NCBI GenBank assembly: GCA_030272585.1
Contig: BSYQ01000002.1
Coordinates: forward strand, 1-64,000
Source: Bryopsis sp. KO-2023
Lineage: Eukaryota > Chlorophyta > Ulvophyceae > Bryopsidales > Bryopsidaceae
DNA: 64,000 bases
Reading direction: 5' to 3'
Each line of letters begins with the position of its first letter. Position 1 is the first letter of the stretch. The position numbers and the translations under genes were made by a program. The notes under the pieces were generated by a model. It did no database searches. It was not told the DNA's origin and was given only the letters and a program-made list of their open reading frames with translations. Shown piece by piece: positions 61,639 to 64,000 of this stretch.

Positions 61639-63453
61639 ATGGCTGCCGATACACCCGCCGCAATTATTGCGAAGTTGGAAGCGGAGGTAGCTCAAAAAGA
61701 AGAGGAGCTGCAGCACTTTACGTCGACCGCAGAGGAAGTGCTGCAGAACAATGAGGCCTTAACCCGGCAGCTCTCAGAGTTGAGTGACCGGACGAAAGCA
61801 GCTGAGGCTGCGAAGGAGGCAGCGGAGAAAGCCAAGGAAAAGGCGGAGGCGGAAAAGAAAGAAGCGGAGGACAAGACCAAGGTCTTGGAAGAAAAATTGG
61901 AAGCCATGAAGCTGAAGAAGCAGCGGTTCCAATCTCACATGATGGCTAACCATCGTGAGAATGACCTCCGTAAACAAGCTCTCGGGGGAATGGTAGATCG
62001 ATTTACCGCGGTAGAGGAAACGCTGCAGCGAGCTGTAGCAACCGCGTGGAGTGCAGCAGCCAACAACCTTAAGAAGGAATTGGCAGAACAAGAGCTGCAG
62101 ATCGATTTGCTGGGAGAGTCCCTCAGAGACGGCTCTGAAAAACTTCAAGTGCAGAGCGAAACAACGGACAAGATGCTGCGTTTGAACCCGGCGGTACCAG
62201 CACCACGGGTACGCGAAGAACTGGATCGCCAAGTCCAAGTTCTGTTGTCAAACGCAACACTTGATCTGGAACCGTCCAAGGACGATGATGCGGGAGGCTC
62301 AAGCAAGGGCAAGGGGAAAGGGAAAAACAAACGCCCAAGCTCGCCGTGTAGGGATGAAGATCCACACGGAAAGAGAAGGCGAGAGGACGATGACGATGAA
62401 GGTGGTGAGCCACCGAGGGATCGTATGCCTGGAGATGCAGCAAGAGCCAACTTGTTACTCAAGTTAAAGGCTGCCGCATTAAAGACTCCAGCACCCTCAC
62501 AACCAGCACCAACAGTTCAGACTCCCGGAGATGAGGCTACCGCAATAGCACCGGGGGAGGACTTATTCGACATGAGAGAGGAGGAACTTTTGGACTTGGA
62601 TTTTAACGAAGAAATTGACTTCGGCAGTCCACCTCCTAGGCTCGAAGGTCCTAGTTCTGAACTGGAGGACGGGGAAATAAGGAATGATGAAGGGCCAAGC
62701 CAGGTGACAGAGGTTCAGCGTGCGGTACATCCACCGTTGGAGTTAGCTCCAACAGAAGCAGCACTTCGGGCTTTCCGAGAAAAGGTTAAGCTCAGGAGAT
62801 TAAGGGCGGCTGCTCAGGACAAAGTGGATGCTGCACCCAGCGAAGTGAACCTGTCACGGGAGGATATCGAGGAGGCTTGCAACCCCATCACTGCGTCAGA
62901 GAAATGGCCGAAGGTCCAATATACTAACCCCAGGGACCGAGCCTTGCAAAATTACCGCGGCAACCGGCACTTTCACGAGTTGCCCATGTGCATTTGGTGC
63001 GGGAGAAGCCCAATGCAAGCAAGTGCTCAGCGGCTGACGCAGAAGAAGTATTCCGTCCTTCCTTGTGGGTATCACCTCGTGTGTGATGCTCACCGGTTGG
63101 CATACTCGATGCTGGGGCGCATCGTCACGGCGGTCCAAAAAGTCGCGGAAGTGGACAACAAGTCCATCGCCACCGTCTCCCCATTCTCTCTACCTGCCCA
63201 TATGTTGAAGCTGACACGCTCGACGTTCGAAGAAATCCCTCCGTTCCCGGCTGAGCACGAGAAGTTGCCACACTGCAACATGTGTGTGAAGCGGCAGCTC
63301 AAGGTGTCCGGCATCACAAGGGATCTGCCATTCCTTAAGTCCAAGAGGGTGGCTGCCGCATTTGATCCCTGTGTCCGGTATCGTGCAGTGCAGCAAGCGC
63401 ATGCGCAGGAGCAGCGTGCTATCCAGCAAGCGCCAGCGCAGGAACCGCGTTAA
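61639..63453 (+). CDS. Third ORF of copy B (604 aa)
   Basis: Open, same length as in the other three copies, with all eight Cys/His positions kept. It lies after copy D, which sits between pol and this ORF. CTTATAAG is at 61515-61522. Confidence 0.9.
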   Translation: MAADTPAAIIAKLEAEVAQKEEELQHFTSTAEEVLQNNEALTRQLSELSDRTKAAEAAKEAAEKAKEKAEAEKKEAEDKTKVLEEKLEAMKLKKQRFQSHMMANHRENDLRKQALGGMVDRFTAVEETLQRAVATAWSAAANNLKKELAEQELQIDLLGESLRDGSEKLQVQSETTDKMLRLNPAVPAPRVREELDRQVQVLLSNATLDLEPSKDDDAGGSSKGKGKGKNKRPSSPCRDEDPHGKRRREDDDDEGGEPPRDRMPGDAARANLLLKLKAAALKTPAPSQPAPTVQTPGDEATAIAPGEDLFDMREEELLDLDFNEEIDFGSPPPRLEGPSSELEDGEIRNDEGPSQVTEVQRAVHPPLELAPTEAALRAFREKVKLRRLRAAAQDKVDAAPSEVNLSREDIEEACNPITASEKWPKVQYTNPRDRALQNYRGNRHFHELPMCIWCGRSPMQASAQRLTQKKYSVLPCGYHLVCDAHRLAYSMLGRIVTAVQKVAEVDNKSIATVSPFSLPAHMLKLTRSTFEEIPPFPAEHEKLPHCNMCVKRQLKVSGITRDLPFLKSKRVAAAFDPCVRYRAVQQAHAQEQRAIQQAPAQEPR

Positions 63454-63648
63454 GGAGGAGGGAAAAGGAGTTATCGTCGACCAAGTGTGTGCGTGCAGCA
63501 GCTGTCAGAGACGTCAGAGCAAGAGACAGGTCCAAGACAGTTGGGTGTGGGTATGGGAGTGGGTGAGTTTTGTGTTTGTGTTTTTGTGTTTTTGTTTTTC
63601 TTTGTGTTTTGGTGTGCGTGGGCGCCCACTTTTTGCGGGGGGGGCGTA

Positions 63649-64000
63649 TGTTAGTCTTTTAGCGCTCACGAGGTAGTTTGGGATAGAGCCGAGGGTGGCT
63701 GACGCATGTGGGTTCGCGAGTAAGACAGATTAGACCCAGAGTTTGGGGCATGCGTCAGCGTACTACACTTAGGGGTATTTAAGAGGCCCACTCGTTGTTT
63801 TGACATTCCATTCTAGTTGTAAGAACTCGGGATTCGTGGGATTGGTGTGTTCCCGCTTGTGTGTGTGTTTGTGTGTGTGTGTCTAAGTGTTTGCCTGACG
63901 CAATCACTTATCCAACCAAGTGCTCTAGTAGCGTTCACAACCGCGCTAGCTAGAGAGTTGTCTAAAGCAACAAACCCCACAAGTATACTTGCGTTAGCCA
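63649..64000 (+). repeat. 3' LTR of copy B (cut by window end)
   Basis: The first 352 bp of the LTR, identical as read to 33789-34140. A G8 tract (63637-63644) precedes it as the polypurine tract. Confidence 0.95.

Larger units (their letters stand above)
33789..64000 (+). mobile_element. Ty3/Gypsy chromovirus, copy B (outer element, broken by nested insertions)
   Basis: Plus-strand element inserted in the RT domain of LINE ORF2; the bases before it are CACAC (33784-33788), the expected target duplication. Its own parts are 33789-36132, 46228-51249 and 61344-64000. Copies C and D fill the gaps. Together its parts measure about 10.09 kb if the 3' LTR ends near 64066, outside the window. The LTRs are identical over the 352 bp that can be compared. 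Besides the two nested insertions it has about three other coding breaks, all in gag; pol and the third ORF are open. Confidence 0.95.

Overview
The window is eukaryotic nuclear DNA from a repeat-rich subtelomeric or formerly terminal region. It carries (CCCTAAA)n arrays (TTTAGGG-type telomere repeat), AT-rich spacers with splice-like signals, two APE-type LINE copies and four near-identical chromodomain Ty3/Gypsy LTR elements. The TTTAGGG repeat is typical of land plants and many green and charophyte algae. It also occurs in oomycetes and some other protists. The LTR primer-binding site resembles the complement of a plant-type initiator tRNA-Met. A streptophyte (charophyte-like) alga is my best guess, held with low to moderate confidence.

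Layout. 1-3265: one long minus-strand open exon (over 1,080 codons, unrecognised protein) running off the left edge, with a splice acceptor at its upstream end. 3290-10200: AT-rich spacer with arrays of about 112, 134, 225 bp and shorter units, and several minus-strand splice-like mini-exons. 10230-10870 and 17440-18120: two diverged copies of one segment, each with five tRNA B-box-like motifs in the same order and one tRNA-like fold. 11528-11907: homogeneous telomere array. 11908-16905: a LINE-like element with ORF1 but no ORF2, ending in poly(A). 16906-17151: degenerate telomere array. 18960-33788: a second LINE (69-bp repeats upstream, then ORF1, then ORF2 with endonuclease and the start of reverse transcriptase).

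The second LINE is split by LTR copy A (20659-30743, minus) in ORF1 and by copy B (33789 to beyond the window, plus) in ORF2. Copy B in turn holds copy C (36133-46222, plus) and copy D (51250-61338, minus). With C, D and their target duplications removed, B would be about 10.09 kb and end near 64066. Each copy has LTRs of 418-420 bp, an unusually long Gag, a Pol (protease, RT, RNase H, integrase, chromodomain) in the -1 frame behind a GTTAAAC site and a 7-bp stem, and a third ORF after pol encoding a 604-residue coiled-coil protein with a C2-CHCH-C2 cysteine/histidine cluster. LTR pairs differ at zero to two positions, so all insertions are young.

Main points of interest: the ORF1-only retroelement whose junctions fit priming by a chromosome end and later healing by telomerase; the conserved third ORF of the LTR family; the tRNA-like/B-box segments beside the telomere repeats; the large unrecognised left-edge gene; and evidence of recombination among the LTR copies. 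No tools were run. Family assignments come from motifs read by eye.
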